DNA from: Microcebus murinus
Lineage: Eukaryota; Chordata; Mammalia; Primates; Cheirogaleidae
Direction of reading: 5' to 3'
Length of the DNA stretch: 64,000 nt
Assembly (NCBI RefSeq): GCF_040939455.1
Contig: NC_134108.1
Span: forward strand, 3,997,501-4,061,500
Position 1 is the stretch's first letter. Each line of letters begins with the position of its first letter. The notes under the pieces are model-generated. The model was not told the DNA's origin. It was given only the letters and a program-made list of their open reading frames with translations, and searched no databases. The translations under genes were made by a program, and so were the position numbers. Of this stretch, positions 44,976 to 55,711 are shown in pieces.

Positions 44976-47900
44976 ATGGCTCAAGACACAAATCATAGCA
45001 ACAACATCCAACCCAACAGAATGATCAGTAATCTACCTTACCTATCAGTTCTCTCAATAAATGTGAATGGCTTAAACTCTCCACTCAAGAGACATAGGCT
45101 GGCTGAATGGATAAGAAAATACAGGCCAAGTATATGCTGTCTTCAGGAAACACATTTAACCTGCAAGGATGCACATAGACTAAAAATAAAAGGGTGGAGA
45201 TCAATATTCCAAGCAAATAGAAGCCAAAAGAAGGCTGGTGTGGCAGTTCTAATTTCAGACGATTTAGTTTTTAAACCAACAAAAGTAGTAAAAGACAAAG
45301 AGGGTCATTATATAATGGTGAAGGGCACAGTCCAACAAGAAGAGATAACAATTTTAAATATATATGCACCCAACTTAGGTGCACCCAGATTCATAAAGCA
45401 AACCTTACTGGAGCTAAGCAAATGGATTAATAGCAACTCCATAATTGCCGGGGATTTCAACACCCCACTGACGGCACGAGACAGATCCTCCAAACAGAAA
45501 ATTAATAAAGAAATAATGGACTTAAACAAAACTCTAGAACAATTGGGTCTGACAGACATCTACAGAACATTCTACCCAAAATCCACTGAATATACGTTCT
45601 TCTCATCAGCTCACGGGACATTCTCTAAGATTGACCATATCCTAGGACACAAAGAAAATCTCAAGAAATTTAAAAAAATAGAAATCATACCATGTACCTT
45701 CTCAGATCACAGTGGAATAAAACTAGAAATCAACCCTAACAGAAACTCACATTTCTACACAAAAACGTGGAAATTAAACAACCTCCTACTAAATGATTAC
45801 TTCGTAAATGAAGAAATCAAGACGGAAATAAAAAACTTCTATGAAGAAAACGACAATGGAGAGACAAGTTATCAACTCCTCTGGGACACAGCTAAAGCAG
45901 TTCTGAGAGGAAAGTTTATCTCCATAAATGCCTATAACCAAAAGGCAAGAAGATCACAAATAGACAATCTAATGAAACGACTCAAAGAGCTGGAAAAAGA
46001 AGAACAGACCAACCCCAAACCCAGCAGAAGAAGTGAAATCAACAAGATCAAATCAGAACTAAACGAAATTGAAAACAGGAAAGCTATTCAGGAGATTAAT
46101 AAAACAAAAAGTTGGTTCTTTGAAAAAATAAACAAGATTGACACGCCGTTGGCTAAGCTAACGAAAAGCAGAAAAGAGAAATCTCTAATAAGCTCCATCA
46201 GGAATAAAAAAGGAGATATCACAACTGATCCCAAAGAGATACAAGATACAATTTATGAATACTACAAAAATCTTTATGCACACAAACTGGAAAATGTGGA
46301 GGAAATGGACAAATTTCTAGAAACACACAGCCTCCCTAGGCTCAACCAGGAAGAAATAGATTCCCTGAACAGACCAATCTCAACAGCTGAAATAGAAACA
46401 GCAATTAAAAATCTCCCTAAAAAGAAAAGTCCCGGTCCAGATGGCTTCACACCTGAATTTTACCATACTTACAAAGAAGAACTAGTACCTATCTTGCAGA
46501 AACTATTCCACAACATCGAGAAGAACGGAAACCTCCCCGACACCTTTTATGAAGCGAATATTACCCTGATACCAAAACCAGGAAAGGATGCAACAAAAAA
46601 AGAAAACTACAGACCAATATCCCTAATGAATATAGATGCAAAAATTTTCAACAAAATCTTAGCTAACCGAATCCAGACACTTATCAAAAAAATAATCCAC
46701 CACGACCAAGTGGGCTTCATCCCAGGGATGCAGGGATGGTTCAACATACGTAAATCTATAAATGCAATTCACCACATAAACAGAAGCAAAAACAAAGATC
46801 ACATGATCCTTTCAATAGATGCAGAAAAAGCTTTTGACAAAATTCAACACCCTTTCATGATACGAACACTTAAGAAAATAGGCATAGAAGGGACATACCT
46901 AAAAATGATACAAGCCATATATGACAGACCCATAGCCAACATCATACTGAATGGGGAAAGATTGAAATCATTCCCACTTAGAACTGGAACCAGACAAGGC
47001 TGCCCACTATCTCCACTTCTGTTCAACATAGTGCTGGAAGTCTTGGCTACAGCAATCAGACATGAAAATGGAATCAAAGGTATCCAAATAGGGGCAGAAG
47101 AGATCAAACTTTCACTGTTTGCTGATGATATGATATTGTATCTAGAAAACCCCAAGGATTCAACCAAGAAACTCCTGGAACTGATCAATGAATTTAGTAA
47201 AGTCTCAGGATACAAAATTAATACACAGAAATCAGAGGCATTCATATACGCCAATAACAATCTAATTGAGAACCAAATCAAAGACTCAATTCCCTTCACA
47301 ATAGCAACAAAGAAATTAAAGTACCTAGGAATATATTTAACCAAAGAGGTAAAAGACCTCTACAGGGAGAACTATGAAACACTGAGGAAGGAAATAGCAG
47401 AGGATGTAAACAGATGGAAATCCATACCATGCTCGTGGATCGGCAGACTCAATATCATCAAAATGTCTATACTACCCAAACTGATCTACAGATTCAATGC
47501 AATACCTATTAAAATCCCATCAGCATTCTTCACAGATATAGAAAAAATAATTTTACGCTTCGTATGGAACCAAAGAAGACCCCGAATATCAAGAGCAATT
47601 CTAGGCAACAAAAACAAAATGGGAGGCATTAATATGCCAGATATCAAACTATACTACAAAGCTGTAGTAATTAAAACAATATGGTATTGGCACAAGAACA
47701 GGAATATTGACCAGTGGAACAGATGTGAGAATCCTGATATAAAACCATCCTCATATAGCCATCTCATCTTTGATAAAGCAGACAAAAACATACGCTGGGG
47801 AAAAGAATCCCTCTTCAATAAATGGTGCTGGGAAAACTGGATAGCCACCTGTAGAAGGCTGAAACAGGACCCACACCTTTCACCTCTCACAAAAACCAAC

Positions 47901-48851
47901 TCACGCTGGATAACAGACTTAAACCTAAGATATGAAACTATTAGAACTCTAGAAGAAAAAGTTGGAAACACTCTCCTAGACATCGGCCTGGGCAAAGAGT
48001 TTATGAAGAAGTCCCCAAAGGCAATCACAGCAGCAACAAAAATAAATAAATGGGACATGATCAAACTACAAAGCTTCTGCACAGCCAAAGAAATAGTCAT
48101 GAAAGTAAACAGACAGCCTACAGAATGGGAGAAAATTTTTGCATCCTATGCATCCGATAAGGGACTGATAACTAGAATATACTTAGAACTCACGAAAATT
48201 AGGAAGAAAAAATCAAATAACCCCATTAAAAAGTGGGCAAAGGACTTGAACAGAAATTTTTCTAAAGAAGACAGAAGAATGGCCAACAAACATATGAAGA
48301 AATGCTCAACATCTCTAATCATCAGGGAAATGCAAATCAAAACCACAATGAGATATCACTTAACCCCAGTGAGAATGGCCTTTATCAAAAAATCTCCAAA
48401 CAATAAATGCTGGCGTGGTTGCGGAGAGAGAGGAACACTCCTACACTGCTGGTGGGACTGCAAACTAGTTCAACCTCTGTGGAAAGCAATATGGAGATAC
48501 CTTAAAGCAATACAAGTGAATCTACCATTTGATCCAGCAATCCCATTGCTGGGCATCTACCCAAATGATCCAGTGACACTCTACAAAAAAGACACCTGCA
48601 CTCGAATGTTTATAGCAGCACAATTCATAATTGCAAGGCTGTGGAAACAGCCCAAGTGCCCATCAATCAAAGAATGGATTAATAAAATGTGGTATATGTC
48701 CACCATGGAGTACTATTCAGCTCTAAGAAACAATGGTGATATAGCACACCTTATATTTTCCTGGTTAGAGCTGGAACCCATACTACTAAGTGAAGTATCC
48801 CAAGAATGGAAAAACAAGCACCAGATATATTCTCCAGCAAACTGGTATTAA
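44976..48851 (+). CDS. ORF2: L1 ORF2p, endonuclease and reverse transcriptase (copy A)
   Basis: 1291 residues, intact (human ORF2p is 1275). It nicks target DNA and reverse-transcribes L1 RNA from the nick; it also mobilises Alu RNA. Residues ~22-255 are the APE-like endonuclease with N31 (INVNGLN), E58 (LQETHLT), Y130, D160 and N162 (GDFNTP), D220 (SKIDHILG) and S243-D244-H245. A linker/Z region follows. The RT spans ~480-780 with SPGPDGF, D615 in [17 protein letters not shown] and the F715-A-D-D718 box. A C-terminal zinc-knuckle-like motif has C1145, C1149, H1157 and C1162. All listed catalytic residues are present. Translation after ORF1 is by an unusual reinitiation in known L1s. The ATG at 44976 gives about 20 extra N-terminal residues before the endonuclease start. 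Confidence 0.98.
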   Translation: MAQDTNHSNNIQPNRMISNLPYLSVLSINVNGLNSPLKRHRLAEWIRKYRPSICCLQETHLTCKDAHRLKIKGWRSIFQANRSQKKAGVAVLISDDLVFKPTKVVKDKEGHYIMVKGTVQQEEITILNIYAPNLGAPRFIKQTLLELSKWINSNSIIAGDFNTPLTARDRSSKQKINKEIMDLNKTLEQLGLTDIYRTFYPKSTEYTFFSSAHGTFSKIDHILGHKENLKKFKKIEIIPCTFSDHSGIKLEINPNRNSHFYTKTWKLNNLLLNDYFVNEEIKTEIKNFYEENDNGETSYQLLWDTAKAVLRGKFISINAYNQKARRSQIDNLMKRLKELEKEEQTNPKPSRRSEINKIKSELNEIENRKAIQEINKTKSWFFEKINKIDTPLAKLTKSRKEKSLISSIRNKKGDITTDPKEIQDTIYEYYKNLYAHKLENVEEMDKFLETHSLPRLNQEEIDSLNRPISTAEIETAIKNLPKKKSPGPDGFTPEFYHTYKEELVPILQKLFHNIEKNGNLPDTFYEANITLIPKPGKDATKKENYRPISLMNIDAKIFNKILANRIQTLIKKIIHHDQVGFIPGMQGWFNIRKSINAIHHINRSKNKDHMILSIDAEKAFDKIQHPFMIRTLKKIGIEGTYLKMIQAIYDRPIANIILNGERLKSFPLRTGTRQGCPLSPLLFNIVLEVLATAIRHENGIKGIQIGAEEIKLSLFADDMILYLENPKDSTKKLLELINEFSKVSGYKINTQKSEAFIYANNNLIENQIKDSIPFTIATKKLKYLGIYLTKEVKDLYRENYETLRKEIAEDVNRWKSIPCSWIGRLNIIKMSILPKLIYRFNAIPIKIPSAFFTDIEKIILRFVWNQRRPRISRAILGNKNKMGGINMPDIKLYYKAVVIKTIWYWHKNRNIDQWNRCENPDIKPSSYSHLIFDKADKNIRWGKESLFNKWCWENWIATCRRLKQDPHLSPLTKTNSRWITDLNLRYETIRTLEEKVGNTLLDIGLGKEFMKKSPKAITAATKINKWDMIKLQSFCTAKEIVMKVNRQPTEWEKIFASYASDKGLITRIYLELTKIRKKKSNNPIKKWAKDLNRNFSKEDRRMANKHMKKCSTSLIIREMQIKTTMRYHLTPVRMAFIKKSPNNKCWRGCGERGTLLHCWWDCKLVQPLWKAIWRYLKAIQVNLPFDPAIPLLGIYPNDPVTLYKKDTCTRMFIAAQFIIARLWKQPKCPSIKEWINKMWYMSTMEYYSALRNNGDIAHLIFSWLELEPILLSEVSQEWKNKHQIYSPANWY

Positions 48852-49060
48852 CTGAGTAGCACCTAAGTAGACACATAGGTGCTACAGTAATAGGGTATTG
48901 GGCAGGTGGGAGGGGGGAGGGGGGCGGGTATATACATACATAGTGAGTGAGATGTGCACCATCTGGGGGATGGTCATGATGGAGACTCAGACTTTTGGGG
49001 GGAGGGGGGGAATGGGCATTTATTGAAACCTTAAAATCTGTACCCCCATAATATGCCAAA

Positions 49061-49096
<36 letters not shown>
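48852..49096 (+). promoter_or_regulatory. L1 copy A 3' UTR and poly(A) tail
   Basis: A short 3' UTR follows the ORF2 stop. It has two G-rich runs (48900-48928 and 48997-49015) able to form G-quadruplexes, then the terminal block 'tacccccataatatgcc' and 'aaaataaaaa', then the A tail (from about 49063). The tail is about 34 bases and nearly pure, as expected for a recent insertion. Confidence 0.85.
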
Positions 49097-49098
<2 letters not shown>

Positions 49099-49110
49099 AA
49101 GACCGTCCTG
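49097..49110 (+). repeat. Target-site duplication of L1 copy A, right
   Basis: Second copy of the 14-bp 'gaaagaccgtcctg'. Confidence 0.97.
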
Positions 49111-49237
49111 CACACTCCTGCAGCATTCCCAAGCCTCACCACTGCGTGCCAGCAGTGACAACCGGAAAAATGCACTGTTGTGTTTCCAGAAAGCTCCCTG
49201 TGCCGTGTAGGGGCCTTGTACCTGGTTGAGAACCACT
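49111..49237 (-). mobile_element. MER20 hAT element, right part
   Basis: It ends in the hAT-Charlie terminal repeat 'ttgagaaccactg' (49225-49237). Inside, the reverse complement reads 'cggttgtcactgctggc' and 'ggaatgctgcaggagtgtg', which follows MER20. Together with 42475-42540 it makes one element interrupted by the young L1. Confidence 0.75.
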
Positions 49238-50750
49238 GAGCCTTGGTGGATTTCACTTCTCAGCACCAAGAGACATTCTTTACTGAGTTTGTGGTTAAGC
49301 CCTAGAGCTCAAGGAAGAAAATACCTTTTCTTCCAAAAGTCAGATAGGATAAAGTCTACAAGGATCAATTCTGTCTACACATTTATGTCTTTTTTATTTC
49401 TTTAAAAATATGATCTTTTTATGTTAAAAGGAGTGCTCTACTACTTTAAGGTCCAATTGTAAACAATATACTTCACATTCAGGCCAGTAATATACTCTGT
49501 AGGGCCCAGTGCAAAATGAAAATGAAAGGCCTTTTGTTCAAAGTACAGGAAAAAAAGTTCAATTAAAGGTGCTCAAATGTAAATAATTTTCTTTTAAAAA
49601 TATTTTATTACTTATAAAACATAATGGAGTAATAGTGATACATGAATACAAATTACAAAAAGGGTAATATTTTTGTTGTCATAGTTTTATATAATACAAA
49701 AAACACTTTATTAATGTGATACCTTAATTGATCATAAAGTTTTTCTGGCTCGCTTTTCTGCAAATGCATTTATTAGGTCATCAAGATTTATCCTTTTGGC
49801 AACATCATGAACATGCCAGCCAATTGCTACTTTTATTACTCTCATTTTATAAGTCCTTTAAAGAAATTGGATATCTGACAGGTAGTTGGTATTGACAAAA
49901 TAGAATGTGTGCAAGATAGAACTGATTTTCACAGAGGTGCCTAGCTCTCATTTTATTAAAGTTTCCATTTTTTAACTATTATTTCCCAAGTGGAAATTTG
50001 AGAATCACCTTTGAAATACTGCATAGGTGAGTCTAGCATGAGCAGAGGAGCTTGTGTACTGAAGATAAGTATGGGAAATTCTATCACACACAATTTAAAG
50101 CAACATCAGAAGTTTTTGGCAAATTCAAACTTATAATCATTAACAATCTTAAATTTTGAGGAGAATTGTTTGCTGACATAGCTATCACTAGATCTGTTTA
50201 GAATATTTCATAGGCTGTGACAACATTGGGGTAAAGTTCTGATAAATTATTTTAAAATATAAATTTTAGTACATCTAGAGCTAAAGATTCTCATAGAACA
50301 ATTTTTCTAAAATGTTATCTTTCCATATGAGTCAGTTTCATATAGGTTTGAGTTTAGTTTCAAATGTAAATTTAGGCAATGGCATTTTAATATTTCCTCA
50401 GATATACTCTGTATCTTGTACTGTATATCTGACTTCATGTCACTGTAACTTGTGACTTCATGAATCACATATAATTCAAAATGTATTATTATGCATTCTA
50501 TTATTATATCTTCAATTGCCAAGAAAAATTAACTTTAGAATTGTCTTCCTCAGTAATAATTAGTCCATCTGAATCTTCATATGAGAAATGTTTTCTTCCA
50601 TCAAATGCAGCAATCTTTAAGTAATTTTTCAAAGCCTGTGAATATTTGCTTCCCAAATTTACACTAGTCTTTGATACCAGAGATTTTAAACTCTTTTAAT
50701 AATTTGAATAACTCCCTAATATGCTATATTGAAATGTCCATGTGTATATC
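49238..50750. other. Unassigned interval, possible decayed transposase on the - strand
   Basis: 49480-50720 reads on the minus strand as long stretches of protein-like text between stops, for example NYLKIAAFDGRKHFSYE near 50600 and HVHDVAKRINLDDLINAF near 49790. That fits a decayed DNA-transposon or domesticated gene copy. '...gggcccagtgcaaaatg' at 49502 looks like part of a repeat. No family assigned. Confidence 0.35.
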
Positions 50751-50754
50751 CTTT

Positions 50755-51080
50755 TATTGAGTGAAAACTCATAAATCATAAATTTTAAACTTTTAATGTA
50801 TATAATTTAGTGGTTTTAGTATTCAAAAGGTTTTGAAACAATTACCACTATCTAATTCCTGAACATTTTGTCATCCCATTAGTATTCCCTCTCCATTCTG
50901 CCTACATCCCCATCCCTGGTGACCAGTAATCTACATTCTTTCTCTATGGATTTGCCTATTCTGGATATTTCACTTAAATGCATAAAATATGTAACCTTTT
51001 GTGTCTGGCTTCATTCAATTAGAATATTTTCAAGGTTCATGCATGTGAGCATGTATCAATTCTTCATTGCTTCTTTTTCC
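50755..51080 (-). mobile_element. Old L1 3' UTR, antisense
   Basis: 'tatataatttagtggtttta', 'accactatctaattcctg', 'ggatttgcctattctgg', 'tttgtgtctggcttcat' and 'aaggttcatgcatgtgag' are the antisense 3' region of an old L1. The next insertion cuts it. Confidence 0.85.
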
Positions 51081-52455
51081 ATTTTTTAACTTTATTTTTA
51101 ATTTTTTTTATTTCAGCATATGACAGGGGTACAAATGTTTACATTATGTATATTGCCTTTGCCCCACCCAAAGAGCTTCAAGCATGTCCATTCCCCAGAT
51201 AGTGCACACCACACACATTTAGGTGTGAATATAGCCATCCCTTCCTCCTCCCACCACCTGCCCCACACCCGTTGACTGTTACTACTATATGTGCACATAA
51301 GTGTTGATCAGTTAATACCCATTTGATGGTGAGTACATGTGGTGCTTGTTTTTCCATTCCTGTGATACTTCACTTAGTAGAATAGGTTTCAGCTCTATCC
51401 AGGATAATATAAGAGGTGCTAAATCACCCCTGTTTTTTGTGGCTGAGTAGAACTCCATGGCATACATATATCACATTTATTAATCCACTCATGTATTGAT
51501 GGGCATTTGGGTTGTTTCCACATCTTTGCAATAGTGAATTGTGCTGCTATAAGCATTCGAGTGCAGATGTCTTTTTTACAGAATGTCTTTTTTTCCTTCG
51601 GGTAGATGCCCAATAATGGGATTGCTAGATCAAATGGTAGCTCTACTTATAGCTCTTTGAGGTATCTCCATATTGCTTTCCATAGAAGTTGTACTAGTTT
51701 GCAGTTCCCCCAGCAGTGTAGGAGTGTTCCTATCTTTCCGCACCCATGCCAACATTTATTGTTTTGGGAATTTTTGATAAAAGCCATTCTCACTAGAGTT
51801 AAGTAATATCTCATTGTGGTTTGAATTTGCATTTCCCTAATGATTAGAGATGTTGAACATTTTTTATGTATTTGTTGGCCATTATTCTGTCTTCTTTTGA
51901 CAAGTTTCTGTTCATGTCCTTTGCCCACTCTTTAATGGGGTTGTTTGAGTTTTTCTTGCTGATTTTCCTGAGTTCTTTATAGATTCTAGTTATCAGCCCT
52001 TTATCACATGTGTAGCATGAGAATATTTTCTCTCATTCTATAGGTTGTCTGTTTGTTCTTGTGATAGTTTCCTTGGCTGTGCAGAAGCTTTTTAATTTGA
52101 CCTTTTTTAAATCAGGTCCCATTTATTTGTTTTTGTTGTCATTGTGATTGATTTTTGGGTCTTCTTGATAAATTCTTTGCCTAGGCCAATATCTATAAGA
52201 GTTTTTCCAACATTTTCTTCTAGACTTTTTATGGTTTCATGCCTTAGGTTTAAGTCTGTTATCCACTGTGAGCTGACTTTTGTGAGAGGTGAGAGGTGCG
52301 GATCCTATTTCAGTCTTCTACATGTGGCTATCCAATTTTCCCAGTCCCATTTATTGAATAAGGATTCTTTTCCCTAGTGTATTTTTTATCTGCTTTGTCA
52401 AAGATTAGATAGCTATATGAGGATGGTTTTAGATATGGGTTTTCGGTTCTGTTCT
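51081..52455 (-). mobile_element. Middle-aged L1, 3' part, antisense
   Basis: From a T-rich start it carries 'tttcagcatatgacaggg', 'gtacaaatg', 'ccattcctgtgatacttcac', 'attgatgggcatttgggttg' and 'ttcgggtagatgcccaataa', closely following the young L1 in antisense (compare 55540-56640) with about 15-20% difference by eye. It ends in ORF2 near 'tttcggttctgttctattgg'. Frames are broken. The ORFs at 51647-51928 (-) and 52144-52377 (+) are fragments and shadows of it. Confidence 0.9.
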
Positions 52456-53235
52456 ATTGGAAAAATTGAAAGCATTCCCACTTAGAACTGGAAATAGACA
52501 AGGTTGTCCTCTATCCCTGCCTCTATTCAACTTAGTGCTTTGAAGTACCAGCCAGAGCAGTCATATAAGAGAAGGATATCAAGGACATCCAAATGGGGGT
52601 ATAAGCGGTCAAACTATTGCTCTTTGCTGACGATATGATCTTATGTCTAGAAAAACCCAAAGATTCTGGCATGAGACTACTGTAATTGATAAACAAATTC
52701 ATGTTACAAAATCAATGTACAGAAATAAGTAGCATTCCTATATGCCAACAACAGTCAACTGAGAACCAGATCAAAGACTCAATACCCTTCACAATAGCAA
52801 CAAAGAAAATAAAATACCTAGGAATATATTAAACTAAGGAAGTTAAGACCTCTACAGGAAGAACTATGAAACACTGAGGAAGGAAATAGCAGAGTATGTA
52901 AACAGGTAGAAAACCATACCATGCTCATGGGTCAGCAGAATAAACATTGTTAAAATGTCTCTATTACCCAAAATGATCTACAGATTCAATGTGATCCCTG
53001 TTAAAATACCAACATCATTTTTTGCAGATCTAGAAAAAATAATTCTACACTTCATATGGAACTAGAGAAGACTCCATGTATCAAAAGCAATCTTAAGCAA
53101 AAAGAACAAGTTGGGAGGCATCAATTTACCAGACTTTAAGCTACACTACAAGACTAGAGTAACTAAAACTGCATAGTACTGGCACAAGAACAGAGACATA
53201 GATCAATGGAACAGAACTGAGAACCCAGATATAAT
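52456..53235 (+). mobile_element. Inverted 5' part of the same L1 (sense ORF2 RT region)
   Basis: 'cattcccacttagaactgg', 'tttgctgacgatatgatc' (the FADD box), 'caaagactcaatacccttc' and 'ggcacaagaacagagacat' are sense ORF2. The last bases ('caatggaacagaactgaga') are the same L1 position as the right end of the antisense part. Hence one insertion that underwent 5' inversion. Confidence 0.88.
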
Positions 53236-55229
53236 TCTTTTTTAAATATTTGGAATAATTTATTGTTAAAACCCTCTAGTCCTTGACTTCATTTTTGTAG
53301 GGAATTCTTTGAGAATTAATTCACCCTCTTAGTTGTTATAATCTGTTAAGAATTTCTATTTCTCACACAATAAGGTCAGTTTTGATAGTTTGTGGGGGTT
53401 TTGTGGTACTTTTTCACTTCATTGATATAATCTAATTTGTTTGCATATAATTGTTAATAGTATTCACTTGTAATCATTTTTATTTCTGTAAGATTGGTAG
53501 TGATGGCCCTCTTTTATTCCTGATTTTAGGAATTTGAGTCTTCTCTCTTTTCTACTAATCAGTCTAGCTGGAGGTGTTTCAATTTAATTTATTTATACTC
53601 TCATCTTTATTTACTTTGTTCTGCTTGCTTTGGATTAACCTTCTTTTTCTAGTTTCTTCTGATGGAAATTTAGGTTATTAATTTGAGATCTTCCTTATCT
53701 TTAAATATAAATGCTTACAGCTGTGAAGTTTGCTCTAATCACTGCTTTAGCTGCACTCTGTAGGTTTTGGTATGTTGTCATTTCATTTTCATTCATCTCA
53801 AAGTATTTACTAATTTACATAATTTCTTCTTTGACCCAATTGTTATGTAGGAATGCATTAATTTCCATGAATTTATGAATTTCCCAAATTTTCTTCAATT
53901 ACATTATCTTTAAATTTATTCCATTATGGTCAAAGAACATACTTTGTATGATTTCAAACCTTCCAACATTATTGAGGCTTGTTTTGTTTCATGACTTAAC
54001 ATATGGACGGACAGTCTTGCAGAATGTGCATTTGGAAATAATATGAATTTTTCTGTTCTTGGGTGGTGTTTTCCAGAGATGTGTGTTAAGTCTATCTGGT
54101 TTATGCTGGTGTTTATATCCTCTATTACTTTGTTAGTCTTCTGGCTACTTGTTTTCATTATTATTGAAAGTAGTGTGTTGTAGTCTCCAGCTATTACTTT
54201 AAATTTTATATTTCTCTCTTTAATTTTGTCAGTTGTTGCTTCATGTATTTTGGTGTTCTGTTATTAAGTAACCATATATTTTTAATCATTTTTTGATGAT
54301 TAACATTTTATTATTATAAAATATGTGAGTAACAATTCTTGTCTTAAAGTCTATTTTGTCTAATATCAGTATAGTCACTCCAGCTATCTTTTGATTATTG
54401 TTTTCATGGTTTATCTTACCTTTTACTTTTGACTTAGGTTGTTTTTTATTTTATATTCTCACATGTATAAACTGGATGGGATAGTTGGATCTTGCTTCTG
54501 CAAATTCATTCTACCAATCTTTGCCTTTTCATTAGAGTGTTTTGTAATTACTAATAAGGTAGGTTTTACATCTACCACTTTACCATTTGTTTTCTACATG
54601 TCTTATTTCCTTTGTTCTTTCTTTTCCTTTATTATTTGCTCATTTCTGCTAAATAGATATTTCATAGTATGCTATTTCAAATAGTATACAAAAATTATGC
54701 TCTGAAATAATTTTGTTTTTTCCACCCTCTTTTGTGTTGTTATTGTCATATAAATTATATCTTTTATAGTCTGTAACCATCAACACTAATTTGTAGTTAT
54801 TGCTTTATGTAGTTTTAAAAAAAATCAGATAGGAGGAAAAAACATGTTTCAAACATAAAATACATTTTTACTAAGTCTTTTACATTTATTTGTGTATACC
54901 CTTTACTAATGCTCTTTATTTCTTCACGTAGATTTGGAATTTGTCTTGTGTGCTGTTATTTCTGCTTGAAAGACTCACCTTTGTATTTCTCCTAGTACAA
55001 AGCTCCCAGATATGCATTTCTTTCTTGTTCATCTGTCAATATCTTAATTTCTCCTCAATTTATCCTTCAAAATGTTGAACAACCAATTTTCTCTATATAA
55101 AATTCTTGGTTCACAGGTTTTTTCTCTCAATACTTAAAACATATGTACTGTCTTCTAGATTGCTTGATTTCTGATGAGAACATCAGCTTCTATCTCATGA
55201 AGCATCCTTTGTACAGGTGAGTCACTGTG
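53236..55229 (-). mobile_element. Ancient L1 (ORF2 to ORF1), antisense
   Basis: From the reverse-transcriptase start ('tagtccttgacttcatttt'), the linker ('gaatttgagtcttctctct'), the endonuclease region ('ggtttatgctggtg', 'gtagtctccagctatta') into ORF1 ('attcttggttcacaggttt', 'atttctgatgagaacatcag'). Dense stops. It continues beyond the young L1 copy B at 61818. Confidence 0.82.
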
Positions 55230-55244
55230 CTCTGGCTGCTTTTT
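55230..55244 (+). repeat. Target-site duplication of L1 copy B, left
   Basis: 'ctctggctgcttttt' is found here and at 61803-61817. Its T's merge with the poly(T) of the L1 tail. The implied nick, TTTTT/AG, is canonical. Confidence 0.93.
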
Positions 55245-55413
55245 TTTTTTTTTTTTTTTTTTTTAATTATTTTTTTTTATTTTGGCATATTATGGGGGTA
55301 CAGATTTTAAGGTTTCAATAAATGCCCATTTCCCCCCCTCCCCCCAAAAGTCTGAGTCTCCATCATGACCATCCCCCAGATGGTGCACATCTCACTCTCT
55401 ATGTATGTATATA

Positions 55414-55442
55414 CCCGCCCCCCTCCCCCCTCCCACCTGCCC
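55414..55442 (-). promoter_or_regulatory. G-rich tract in copy B 3' UTR
   Basis: C-rich on + and G-rich on the L1 strand, equivalent to 48900-48928 in copy A. A second run lies at 55331-55345. Conserved G-quadruplex-type element of L1 3' UTRs. Confidence 0.7.
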
Positions 55443-55711
55443 AATACCCTATTACTGTAGCACCTATGTGTCCACTTAGGTGCTACTCAGTTAATACCAG
55501 TTTGCTGGAGAATATATCTGGTGCTTGTTTTTCCATTCTTGGGATACTTCACTTAGTAGTATGGGTTCCAGCTCTAACCAGGAAAATATAAGGTGTGCTA
55601 TATCACCATTGTTTCTTAGAGCTGAATAGTACTCCATGGTGTACATATACCACATTTTATTAATCCATTCTTTGATTGATGGGCACTTGGGCTGTTTCCA
55701 CAGCCTTGCAA

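Larger units (their letters stand above)
42541..49096 (+). mobile_element. LINE-1: Full-length young LINE-1, copy A (both ORFs intact)
   Basis: About 6.55 kb: a GC-rich 5' UTR of 1389 bp, ORF1, a 41-bp spacer, ORF2, a 245-bp 3' UTR with G-rich tracts, and an A tail. It is flanked by a perfect 14-bp TSD and sits inside an old MER20. The nick implied by the TSD is bottom-strand CTTTC/ACAG, a near-consensus L1 endonuclease site. The 5' end starts with a G run followed by the YY1-like motif, as expected for a complete copy. Both ORFs are open with no stop, so the element could be retrotransposition-competent. This rests on sequence alone; activity is not shown. Confidence 0.98.

Noticed and set aside
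46844..48346. Minus-strand frames of 66-166 codons inside copy A ORF2 (and their mirror frames at 55998-57500)
   Set aside because: They are exact antisense shadows of the constrained ORF2 and appear in both copies only because the copies are nearly identical.
48751..49269. 172-codon minus frame containing a poly-F run
   Set aside because: It reads through the L1 poly(A) tail and the antisense of the 3' UTR and ORF2 end.
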